Below are positions 1 through 4,813 of a stretch of 6,819 nt of DNA, one piece after another. Under the pieces are notes generated by a model that made no database searches, was not told the DNA's origin, and saw only the letters and a program-made list of their open reading frames with translations. A program made the translations under genes and the position numbers. The DNA lies in NCBI GenBank assembly GCA_964416365.1, contig CAYQDO010000037.1, positions 1 to 6,819 on the forward strand, given 5' to 3'. The stretch is from DUUS01 sp964416365. Lineage in GTDB: Bacteria; Bacillota_I; Bacilli_A; RF39; UBA660. How positions within the stretch are numbered: position 1 is the first letter of the stretch; the number at the start of each line of letters is the position of its first letter.

Positions 1-10
1 CATAAAAAGC

Positions 11-39
11 TTTACTATATTAACACTTTCCGTTATAAT
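11..39 (+). promoter_or_regulatory. Sigma-A-type promoter of yutI
   Basis: A TTTACT -35 element (11-16, 4 of 6 consensus) is followed after exactly 17 bases by a perfect TATAAT -10 element (34-39). Transcription would begin near base 46, which is the first base of the Shine-Dalgarno sequence, so the leader would be only about 11 bases. Seen directly: the two boxes and their spacing. Inferred: that they drive yutI. Confidence 0.7.
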
Positions 40-45
40 TTTACT

Positions 46-50
46 AGGTG
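46..50 (+). promoter_or_regulatory. Ribosome-binding site deciding the yutI start
   Basis: AGGTG lies six bases before the ATG at 57. The in-frame GTG at 48 is part of this site rather than a start codon, and it would sit only 2 bases into the predicted transcript. The ATG at 57 is therefore preferred. Confidence 0.65.
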
Positions 51-56
51 ATTACA

Positions 57-281
57 ATGGAAGAAAAAATTATTGATATACTAAATAAACTACGTCCTTA
101 TTTAAACAGTGATGGTGGCGATTTGGAATTTGTTAAATATCAAGATAATATTGTACAAATTAAATTATTTGGAGCATGTTGCGGGTGTGCACATCGTAAT
201 GAAACAATAAAAGGGGGCTTATTAAAAGCATTGCAAGCTGAAATTCCTGAAATTAAAGACATAATTATTGTTGAATCATAA
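57..281 (+). CDS. yutI: NifU C-terminal-domain iron-sulfur carrier (YutI-like)
   Basis: This 74-residue protein is a stand-alone NifU C-terminal (Nfu) domain. Such proteins hold a transient Fe-S cluster between two subunits and pass it to target proteins in the cytoplasm. Family marks are RPYL (13-16), SDGGDLEF (18-25), the GAC-x-x-C cluster motif (Cys41 and Cys44) and a C-terminal IPEI segment. The length matches single-domain bacterial family members. Residue 42 is a further Cys, giving CCGC where Ser is common; its role is unknown. I start at ATG 57 because AGGTG lies six bases upstream. A promoter lies directly upstream, so it is probably transcribed alone in this direction. Its last six bases overlap the end of convergent yutH. 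In B. subtilis yutI and yutH are also near neighbours, which supports both calls. Family assignment is firm; the yutI symbol rests partly on context. Confidence 0.93.
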   Translation: MEEKIIDILNKLRPYLNSDGGDLEFVKYQDNIVQIKLFGACCGCAHRNETIKGGLLKALQAEIPEIKDIIIVES

Positions 282-1151
282 TTGTTTACGTAGCCAGTTT
301 ATATTAATTATTTGATATCTTTGTGATATTAGAATATAAACCTCTTTTAAAAATAATTCATAGTTTTTTTGAATATTTATTATAGGAATTAAAGAATTCT
401 CATCATAATCATTTAAAATAATTTCATCAAAAAGATCGAAATAATACGTTGGATATAATAATCTAGCTAAAAGTAGATTAGCAGTTATATCAGTTAAATT
501 TAAATTTTTTATATAATCTACATAGTAACTAAAGTCTCGTTTTTCTAAAAAAAACGAGCTTTTTATATATTCTGCTATATCCCTGATAGATACATCAATT
601 AACATATTAGCTGGATTAAAATATTCGCCTTTTGTCACAGGTACACGCATCCGATAATGTTGAATTGAGCATTCATCTTTAACTTGTTCTTCATATTTAT
701 CAGCTATAAGAATAGCGTTTTCAGCTAAACCTATATAATAATAAACACTATGGAGGATAAGTCTTTTATCTTGAGCAAGTTCATTAATCTGAATCTCATA
801 ATAATCTATTCGATTACTCCAAAGTTTACTCCAATTCATCTGATAACTAATCGGTATGAAGAATTGTTCATTAAATTTCAATATTTCATTAGGCATACAA
901 TTTAGTATAAATAAAATATAATTTTTATTATCGAGAGTACTTACTAGAGCATTATCCTTGTTATATACAATTAGATAATTACGTATATTATTACTCATTA
1001 ATTTTTCATAAATATCTAATACTTCTTTTGATGATACAATAAGTTCAACTAAAAGATATTTTAAATCTTTATTTTCAAAATAATAACCACCATACATTTT
1101 ACTTACGGTTTTGGGATAAAAATTATAATAATAACTAATAATATTTTCCAT
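276..1151 (-). CDS. yutH: YutH-like spore coat protein of the CotS kinase-like family
   Basis: This 291-residue soluble protein resembles YutH, a member of the CotS/CotI group of spore-coat proteins with an aminoglycoside-phosphotransferase-like fold. Supporting segments are YYYIGLAENAI (137-147), QHYRM (164-168), SIRDIAEYIK (188-197, the late Asp-Ala-Glu helix of such kinases) and LLLARLLYPTYYFDLFDEI (226-244). The usual catalytic loop HGDxxxxN is not visible; HYRMRV stands where it would be expected, so this may be a pseudokinase. The ATG at 1151 has no Shine-Dalgarno sequence and sits five bases after CATATAAT, suggesting a leaderless message. It follows the terminator of the 185-aa gene and ends overlapping yutI by six bases, with no hairpin terminator seen. 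In B. subtilis yutH is sporulation-associated and lies near yutI. Sequence divergence is high, so the call rests on motifs and synteny. Confidence 0.72.
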   Translation of the reverse strand: MENIISYYYNFYPKTVSKMYGGYYFENKDLKYLLVELIVSSKEVLDIYEKLMSNNIRNYLIVYNKDNALVSTLDNKNYILFILNCMPNEILKFNEQFFIPISYQMNWSKLWSNRIDYYEIQINELAQDKRLILHSVYYYIGLAENAILIADKYEEQVKDECSIQHYRMRVPVTKGEYFNPANMLIDVSIRDIAEYIKSSFFLEKRDFSYYVDYIKNLNLTDITANLLLARLLYPTYYFDLFDEIILNDYDENSLIPIINIQKNYELFLKEVYILISQRYQIININWLRKQL

Positions 1152-1156
1152 ATTTC

Positions 1157-1184
1157 ATTATATGAAAAAAGCCTAAGTATAATA
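1157..1184 (-). promoter_or_regulatory. Sigma-E-like promoter of yutH, apparently leaderless
   Basis: On the minus strand CATATAAT (1164-1157) matches 7 of 8 positions of the sigma-E -10 consensus CATACAAT. A weaker TATTATA (1184-1178) lies 13 bases upstream, inside the terminator hairpin of the preceding gene. Transcription six bases past the -10 would begin on the A of the ATG at 1151. A sigma-A reading (TATAAT 1162-1157) lacks a usable -35 box. The -10 is convincing; the -35 is not strong. Confidence 0.5.
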
Positions 1185-1191
1185 CTTAGGC
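1165..1191 (-). terminator. Intrinsic terminator of the DUF1292-like/185-aa operon, over its stop codon
   Basis: On the minus strand GCCTAAGTA (1191-1183) pairs perfectly with TACTTAGGC (1179-1171) around a 3-base loop, followed by six Ts (1170-1165). The TAA stop of the 185-aa gene (1188-1186) lies inside the first arm of the stem. Confidence 0.9.
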
Positions 1192-1743
1192 TACAAATGC
1201 TGGTCCTTGCGGATCATCAAAAATATTTCTCTGGCTAGATGGTTCAAACGGTGGTCCAAATGGTGCAATTTCTTGTTGAACACTCCCTTGTTGATTGTTC
1301 ATTAACGGCGTTTGTTCAATATTATTAATAGATTCCACTATTTCCTTTTTTTCTTCTTGTACTGCTTTATCAGGTATTTTTTTTAATATTTCTCTGGCTA
1401 AATCATCTAATTTTCCTTGAATTTCAGCAATTCTTATTATGATATCATTTACTTCGGGATTAATTGGTGTTTCAACAGATGTCTCATTAGTTGGTTCATA
1501 ATTAGGTATTGCCTCAGAATTTTGCACTGGCTCTATTACAGGATTTGTCTCTAAATTTTGCGATAATATATCAGCATTTGTTTGTTGGTCATTTTGAAAA
1601 TTAATTGGTTGTTCTGGTACTATAGGTTGTTCTGGTACAACTTTTTTTTCTTTTAGCGCTTCTTTATAGATTTTAGAAAAATTCCCTTTTTTTAATTCAT
1701 CTATAGCTATTACATTAGTCGCACCTATCTTGATTTCACTCAT
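1186..1743 (-). CDS. Hypothetical low-complexity Pro/Glu/Asn/Gln-rich protein, 185 aa
   Basis: I do not recognise this protein. Its N-terminus (1-33, with IGATNVIAIDELKKGNFSKI) looks ordered and could be a short binding segment. Residues 34-97 are a disordered Pro/Glu/Asn/Gln-rich linker containing two tandem VPEQPI units (36-47). Residues 98-125 (NDIIIRIAEIQGKLDDLAREIL) form a likely amphipathic helix or short coiled coil. The C-terminus is Gln- and Pro-rich and ends in DDPQGPAFVA. There is no signal peptide, membrane helix or cysteine, so it should be cytoplasmic, perhaps a scaffold or coat-like protein. The start is clear: GGGGGAG from the last codons of the upstream gene lies just before the ATG, and one base separates the genes, so translation is probably coupled. 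It is the last gene of its operon; a terminator overlaps its stop codon. Confidence 0.8.
   Translation of the reverse strand: MSEIKIGATNVIAIDELKKGNFSKIYKEALKEKKVVPEQPIVPEQPINFQNDQQTNADILSQNLETNPVIEPVQNSEAIPNYEPTNETSVETPINPEVNDIIIRIAEIQGKLDDLAREILKKIPDKAVQEEKKEIVESINNIEQTPLMNNQQGSVQQEIAPFGPPFEPSSQRNIFDDPQGPAFVA
1603..1638. repeat. Two-copy 18-bp tandem repeat encoding VPEQPI
   Basis: Two adjacent 18-base units (1603-1620 and 1621-1638) share the last 14 bases exactly (GGTTGTTCTGGTAC on the plus strand) and differ in the first four. They lie in frame in the 185-aa gene and encode a duplicated VPEQPI. The near identity suggests a recent duplication that can change length without a frameshift. 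Confidence 0.85.
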
Positions 1744-1744
1744 A

Positions 1745-2038
1745 TTAATCTCCCCCGATTTCTAGATATTTAATTTTACTATTATTTCCGCCAGTTAAAA
1801 TAGACTTCATAATATTTTTTAAATTAGTCCATTCTTCTTCTGACATTTTTTCAGATATATTGACAATATTATCTTGAGATAATACTTCGGAAACATACAT
1901 TTTAATTAAATTATTTTCAACAGTTTCATTTTTAGTATAAAATATATATTTTTTACCAATATCAAGCAATTCAAAATAACTAATTAATTCTGCATTAATA
2001 ATTTCTCCGTTTGGTAATTTTATTTTCACATTATCCAT
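1745..2038 (-). CDS. DUF1292-like small protein, 97 aa
   Basis: This is a 97-residue acidic cytoplasmic protein. Residues 5-53 read as a small beta-rich domain: a KLPNGEIINAEL hairpin, then YFELLDIGKKYIFYTKNE and an IKMYVSEVL strand, followed by an acidic helix (62-80). This pattern of 'property of an expression, element name, then readable scalar' is what I associate with DUF1292 (the YrzB family of Firmicutes), whose function is not established. The match is by pattern, not by a decisive motif. GAGG lies seven bases before the ATG at 2038. A sigma-A-like promoter with an extended -10 lies upstream and overlaps the yutD terminator. The stop TAA is one base from the start of the 185-aa gene, so the two form an operon. 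Confidence 0.72.
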   Translation of the reverse strand: MDNVKIKLPNGEIINAELISYFELLDIGKKYIFYTKNETVENNLIKMYVSEVLSQDNIVNISEKMSEEEWTNLKNIMKSILTGGNNSKIKYLEIGGD

Positions 2039-2064
2039 TCAAAAACCTCGCTATTCTCTATATA

Positions 2065-2093
2065 ATCATAGCATAAAAAAAAAGCTTATTCAA
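2065..2093 (-). promoter_or_regulatory. Sigma-A-type promoter of the DUF1292-like operon, inside the yutD terminator
   Basis: On the minus strand TTGAAT (2093-2088) and TATGAT (2070-2065) are exactly 17 bases apart, with TGC directly before the -10 (an extended -10). The -35 box lies in the loop of the yutD terminator and contains the yutD stop codon TGA (2092-2090). The start point would be near 2058, giving a leader of about 20 bases. Confidence 0.7.
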
Positions 2094-2104
2094 TGCTTTT
2101 TTTC
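2075..2104 (-). terminator. Intrinsic terminator of the yutD operon, with the stop codon in the loop
   Basis: On the minus strand seven As plus GC (2103-2095) pair with GC plus seven Ts (2085-2077) around a 9-base loop (2094-2086). The T run continues to 2075. The yutD TGA (2092-2090) lies in the loop. The stem is mostly A-T, so it is weaker than the terminator at 1165-1191. Confidence 0.68.
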
Positions 2105-2371
2105 TAAAATAAAATGTCGGCAATCATAAGCACAATTATTTTTTATATAATCATCGGCATTTTTATAACTATTAAAATCCTTACAGTTTTTATTTTCTTC
2201 TTTAAAGAAACCTTTTATTCTTAATTTTCCATAGGCCCAATCACCCACTATGTAATCAAAAAGCATAAAATATTCAGTAAATCTTTTTTTTACTTCTTCT
2301 AAATCATAGCCTTCACGATAATTTTTGATAAGTGTATAATTATTTTCATCAAATAAAATTTCTTCTTCCAT
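2090..2371 (-). CDS. yutD: YutD family protein (DUF1027)
   Basis: This 93-residue protein belongs to the YutD/DUF1027 family, conserved in Firmicutes and without a settled biochemical function. The signature FDYIVGDWAYGKLRIKGFF (38-56) closely matches the family core (F-D-Y-I-V-G-D-W-G-Y-x-Q-L-R-L-K-G-F). It is followed by the family-like C-terminal segment with NCAYDCRHFILEK (79-91) carrying Cys80 and Cys84. Its length is typical. The start is set by AGGAGA four bases before the ATG; this sequence encodes the last two arginines of the upstream gene, whose stop lies one base from this ATG, so translation is probably coupled. A terminator folds over its stop codon. In B. subtilis yutD lies in the same region as yutH and yunB, which supports the local synteny. 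Confidence 0.92.
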   Translation of the reverse strand: MEEEILFDENNYTLIKNYREGYDLEEVKKRFTEYFMLFDYIVGDWAYGKLRIKGFFKEENKNCKDFNSYKNADDYIKNNCAYDCRHFILEKKH

Positions 2372-2372
2372 T

Positions 2373-3164
2373 TTATCTCCTTAAAAACCAAAATGCTATT
2401 AGTAAACCGATCATAATCTCAGTAGCCATAATACTTAATAAAACAACCGTATCTACAAATCCGCTACCACTTGTTAGTATTAATTTATAGGGATCGATTT
2501 TATTGCGGCCACCTTCGGCAGTTGCAGCATCTTCATTTTGTATTTTATCATTGATTTCTTTAATTTTCAAATTAGATAACTGCTTAACTTCATTAATTAA
2601 TAATCCATAGCGACTATAGTCACTGGCTGGTAGAAGTTTTGGCGGTATTATTTCCAAAAATAATTTTTTTGTAAACTGAGCCTTTTTACGATTCCATAAC
2701 TTTGGAATCCTATTTGAATCTTCAATAATAAGACTTTTTGTTTTTAATAATTCTGCATCTATTGGTAAAAAGAAACTATTAAACAATTTTAAATCTTCAG
2801 AACTTATCTCTCGCTCTTCACTTTTCATTAAAATCATGTTTATTAAGATTTCGCATATCTTGTTAGGAATATTGGTTTTTGTATTATTATTTGGACTATT
2901 TAACCAAGAATTATATTCATCCATGTATTTAATAAATAAAGCTATTTCTTTATTATTCATACCAAAAAGAAGAAGATTTTTTTTGAAAATATCCTCTTTG
3001 CCTAATTTGTAGGGATTAATAATGTTTATTTCTTCACAGATACGTGATAAAACTCTAATAACCCAAAATTCAAACAAATGAATCTTATTAATTGGTAAGT
3101 TATTAGTATAATTTAGATAATTGATAATTCCATTATGAATGGCTTTATTAACAAATATTTCCAT
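2373..3164 (-). CDS. Hypothetical protein with one C-terminal membrane helix, 263 aa
   Basis: I do not recognise this protein. Residues 1-225 look like a mainly helical, Lys/Asn/Ile-rich cytoplasmic domain. A short Gly/Ala/Glu linker (DAATAEGGRNK) leads to one hydrophobic helix (about 236-261) ending in two arginines. No signal peptide is visible, so a tail-anchored arrangement with the bulk in the cytoplasm is likely. The membrane helix carries Asp238 and Glu249, unusual charges that could contact a partner helix. A TTG at 3197 would extend the frame by 11 residues, but it lies upstream of the predicted transcription start; AGGAAGG eight bases before ATG 3164 decides the start. It is co-transcribed and coupled with yutD. 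Yun/yut neighbours suggest an envelope or sporulation role, which is inference only. Confidence 0.82.
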   Translation of the reverse strand: MEIFVNKAIHNGIINYLNYTNNLPINKIHLFEFWVIRVLSRICEEINIINPYKLGKEDIFKKNLLLFGMNNKEIALFIKYMDEYNSWLNSPNNNTKTNIPNKICEILINMILMKSEEREISSEDLKLFNSFFLPIDAELLKTKSLIIEDSNRIPKLWNRKKAQFTKKLFLEIIPPKLLPASDYSRYGLLINEVKQLSNLKIKEINDKIQNEDAATAEGGRNKIDPYKLILTSGSGFVDTVVLLSIMATEIMIGLLIAFWFLRR

Positions 3165-3172
3165 AGGACTTA

Positions 3173-3179
3173 CCTTCCT
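3173..3179 (-). promoter_or_regulatory. Ribosome-binding site deciding the start at 3164
   Basis: AGGAAGG on the minus strand lies eight bases before the ATG at 3164 and six bases after the -10 box. It favours this ATG over the upstream TTG at 3197, which has no such site. Confidence 0.7.
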
Positions 3180-3185
3180 ATTATT

Positions 3186-3214
3186 AATATAGCACAACAG
3201 TTTTAATTTATCTA
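3186..3214 (-). promoter_or_regulatory. Sigma-A-type promoter of the 263-aa/yutD operon
   Basis: On the minus strand TAGATA (3214-3209, 4 of 6) and TATATT (3191-3186, 5 of 6) are exactly 17 bases apart, with TGC before the -10 (extended -10). The start point would fall near 3179, at the first base of the Shine-Dalgarno sequence. No terminator separates yunB from this operon, so readthrough from yunB could also feed it. Confidence 0.6.
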
Positions 3215-3216
3215 CA

Positions 3217-3933
3217 TTACTTTACATTTATAATTGGACTACTGCTTTCCATTTGACCATTATAAAAACTAGGCACTTTTCCTTGAATAACTTTTGAAGC
3301 TACCAATACTTCAAATTCATATTCCATTTTTTGGCTTAATACAGGATATAAAAAGCTTTCTTTTATTTGAAACTTAATATAGAGATTTATTAAAACAGTA
3401 TTGATTCCATAACTACTTATTTTAGTGTAAACATCTGCAATAATATTTTCTAATAAATTAATTTTAATATATATTTTAGGGCCTAAATTCATTAGTAAGG
3501 CATTACTTGTAAACGCATAATATGGTACTTTGATCACTAAGTTATCTTGAATAGCGATAGCTGAACTAGGAACTACACCATTTTTAATATCTCTAACTTC
3601 TTTTTCAATATTACTTTTGATATCTATTAATACATCATAAGCTTTATCTAATTTAAAACTAACATCGGTAATTTCATCTTTTTGATTCTTATGAATTATT
3701 ATTAAATCTTCGGTTGTTACTTTTTTAAGTTTTTCTTTGGTCAGATTTTTGGTAACTATTGCTGTGGTTATTTCCTTAATTTCTTTTTCAGCGGTTAAAA
3801 TAATAGCATCACTTAATTTATTCATAAAAAATAAAAAATAAAAGAAAGTTTTTACACATATTAAGATTATTAATAAGTAAAATACTTGTTTATTACGAAA
3901 ATGCCATCTTTTTTTATATTTAACTCTTCTCAT
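3217..3933 (-). CDS. yunB: Sporulation protein YunB
   Basis: This 238-residue protein is a YunB homologue. A basic N-terminus (1-16) precedes one membrane helix (about 17-37), so the rest probably faces outward, or the intermembrane space of a developing spore. The C-terminal half carries family marks: a SNALLMNLGPKIYIKINLL block (143-161), SYGINTVLINLYIKFQI (174-190) and VIQGKVPSFY (215-224). In B. subtilis yunB is a sigma-E-dependent sporulation gene whose loss impairs sporulation; the molecular role is not known. No Shine-Dalgarno sequence precedes the ATG at 3933, and a sigma-E-like -10 element ends six bases upstream, so the message may be leaderless. Length is close to the usual for the family. 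It follows the terminator of the 263-aa acidic gene, with no terminator after it. Confidence 0.92.
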   Translation of the reverse strand: MRRVKYKKRWHFRNKQVFYLLIILICVKTFFYFLFFMNKLSDAIILTAEKEIKEITTAIVTKNLTKEKLKKVTTEDLIIIHKNQKDEITDVSFKLDKAYDVLIDIKSNIEKEVRDIKNGVVPSSAIAIQDNLVIKVPYYAFTSNALLMNLGPKIYIKINLLENIIADVYTKISSYGINTVLINLYIKFQIKESFLYPVLSQKMEYEFEVLVASKVIQGKVPSFYNGQMESSSPIINVK

Positions 3934-3939
3934 ATATAA

Positions 3940-3968
3940 AATATATGAAACAAAAAAGAGCTATATTA
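3940..3968 (-). promoter_or_regulatory. Sigma-E-like promoter of yunB, apparently leaderless
   Basis: On the minus strand TAATATA (3968-3962, 6 of 7 against KMATATT) is followed after 14 bases by CATATATT (3947-3940, 6 of 8 against CATACAMT). A start seven bases past the -10 is the A of the ATG at 3933. The -35 element lies in the terminator hairpin of the upstream gene. Sigma-E control of B. subtilis yunB makes this more plausible, but the region is very AT-rich. Confidence 0.55.
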
Positions 3969-3977
3969 AAATAGCCC
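3952..3977 (-). terminator. Intrinsic terminator of the acidic tail-anchored gene, with the stop in the loop
   Basis: On the minus strand GGGCTAT (3977-3971) pairs with ATAGCTC (3964-3958), including one G-T pair, around a 6-base loop, and six Ts follow (3957-3952). The TAA stop of the upstream gene (3968-3966) lies in the loop. Confidence 0.85.
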
Positions 3978-4757
3978 CCAATTTAAATATTTATTTAACA
4001 AATATACTGCTACTGCAAGGACAATTAAAACAAATAAAACCACTAATATTTTAATTATAACGGAATTGGATTTAATATCCTTTTGGATTTCTTTAAAATC
4101 TTCGAAATCCTTTTCCTCAACAGCCAAATTGCCAGTATAGAAAGAATTCTCTAATATTCTTTCTTCTTCCTCTTCTTCTAACTCGGATTTTTTTTCATCT
4201 GTGTTATCTGAAGTTGTAACTATAGTATCACCTAAATCTAATAAATCTCTGGCATCTTTGTTACCTTTTTCTTGATTTTCTAATTCTAATTTAGTAATGG
4301 TATTAATCAAAGTCATTAACTCTTGTTCACTGTTATCTTTATTTTTAGAATCTAACTCTAAGTTTTTTAATATTTCATAGTTAGTATTACTTATTTTTTT
4401 TAATCTTTCTTTATTATAGTCAACACTTTGCTCAGTTTTAGCTTTAGCTAAAATCTCATTGATATCATATTCTTTGGTATCAATTTTTTCTTTATTGGTT
4501 TCTTCTTCATTATCTTCGATATCGATAGAAATAGATTTTCTTTTGGGAATATTATCTCGATATTTCTTATCTAACATTTCCCTAATTAAATCGATATTAA
4601 TATTCTTTGCGTCTGTCTTTAAAACCGAAATATTCGAATTTAAGTCAATTTTACTGATATCATCAATTTCATTGTTTTGATATAACTCTTCGAATAATTC
4701 AGTACGACTTTTAAATTCCGGCTTTTCTATACCATATTTATCCATGCGTGAATTCAT
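3966..4757 (-). CDS. Hypothetical acidic tail-anchored membrane protein, 263 aa
   Basis: I do not assign a family. Residues 1-70 (SRMDKYGIEK, then SRTELFEELYQ and a DLIREMLDKKYRD helix) look ordered and are the most likely conserved part. Residues 75-230 are highly charged, Lys/Glu/Asp/Asn-rich, with predicted helical stretches and a run of seven glutamates (193-199). One very hydrophobic helix (about 232-256) and a short tail ending NWGLF close the protein, giving a tail-anchored layout with a large cytoplasmic arm. There is no signal peptide and no cysteine. A GTG at 4769 would add four residues, but it forms part of a ribosome-binding-like GTGGGTG; ATG 4757 lies five bases after that, so I start there. 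It appears to be monocistronic, with its own terminator. No confident promoter is seen upstream; TTTACA (4798-4793) has no good -10 partner. Confidence 0.8.
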   Translation of the reverse strand: MNSRMDKYGIEKPEFKSRTELFEELYQNNEIDDISKIDLNSNISVLKTDAKNINIDLIREMLDKKYRDNIPKRKSISIDIEDNEEETNKEKIDTKEYDINEILAKAKTEQSVDYNKERLKKISNTNYEILKNLELDSKNKDNSEQELMTLINTITKLELENQEKGNKDARDLLDLGDTIVTTSDNTDEKKSELEEEEEERILENSFYTGNLAVEEKDFEDFKEIQKDIKSNSVIIKILVVLFVLIVLAVAVYLLNKYLNWGLF

Positions 4758-4762
4758 AGCAA

Positions 4763-4769
4763 CACCCAC
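4763..4769 (-). promoter_or_regulatory. Probable ribosome-binding site deciding the start at 4757
   Basis: GTGGGTG on the minus strand ends five bases before the ATG at 4757. It includes the GTG that could be misread as the start codon. It is a weaker match to the anti-Shine-Dalgarno sequence than the sites of neighbouring genes. Confidence 0.45.
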
Positions 4770-4813
4770 TCTAAATTAATAATATCATAAAATGTAAATA
4801 TTTGGAATAACTC

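Noticed and set aside
4459..4680. Plus-strand open frame of 73 codons
   Set aside because: It lies wholly opposite the acidic tail-anchored gene, is Ser/Ile/Leu-rich as expected from an antisense reading of Glu/Asp/Asn codons, and has no ribosome-binding site.
4770..4798. Promoter of the acidic tail-anchored gene using TTTACA at 4798-4793
   Set aside because: The properly spaced -10 would be TTTAGA, a weak match; other combinations such as TATGAT (4789-4784) lack a -35.
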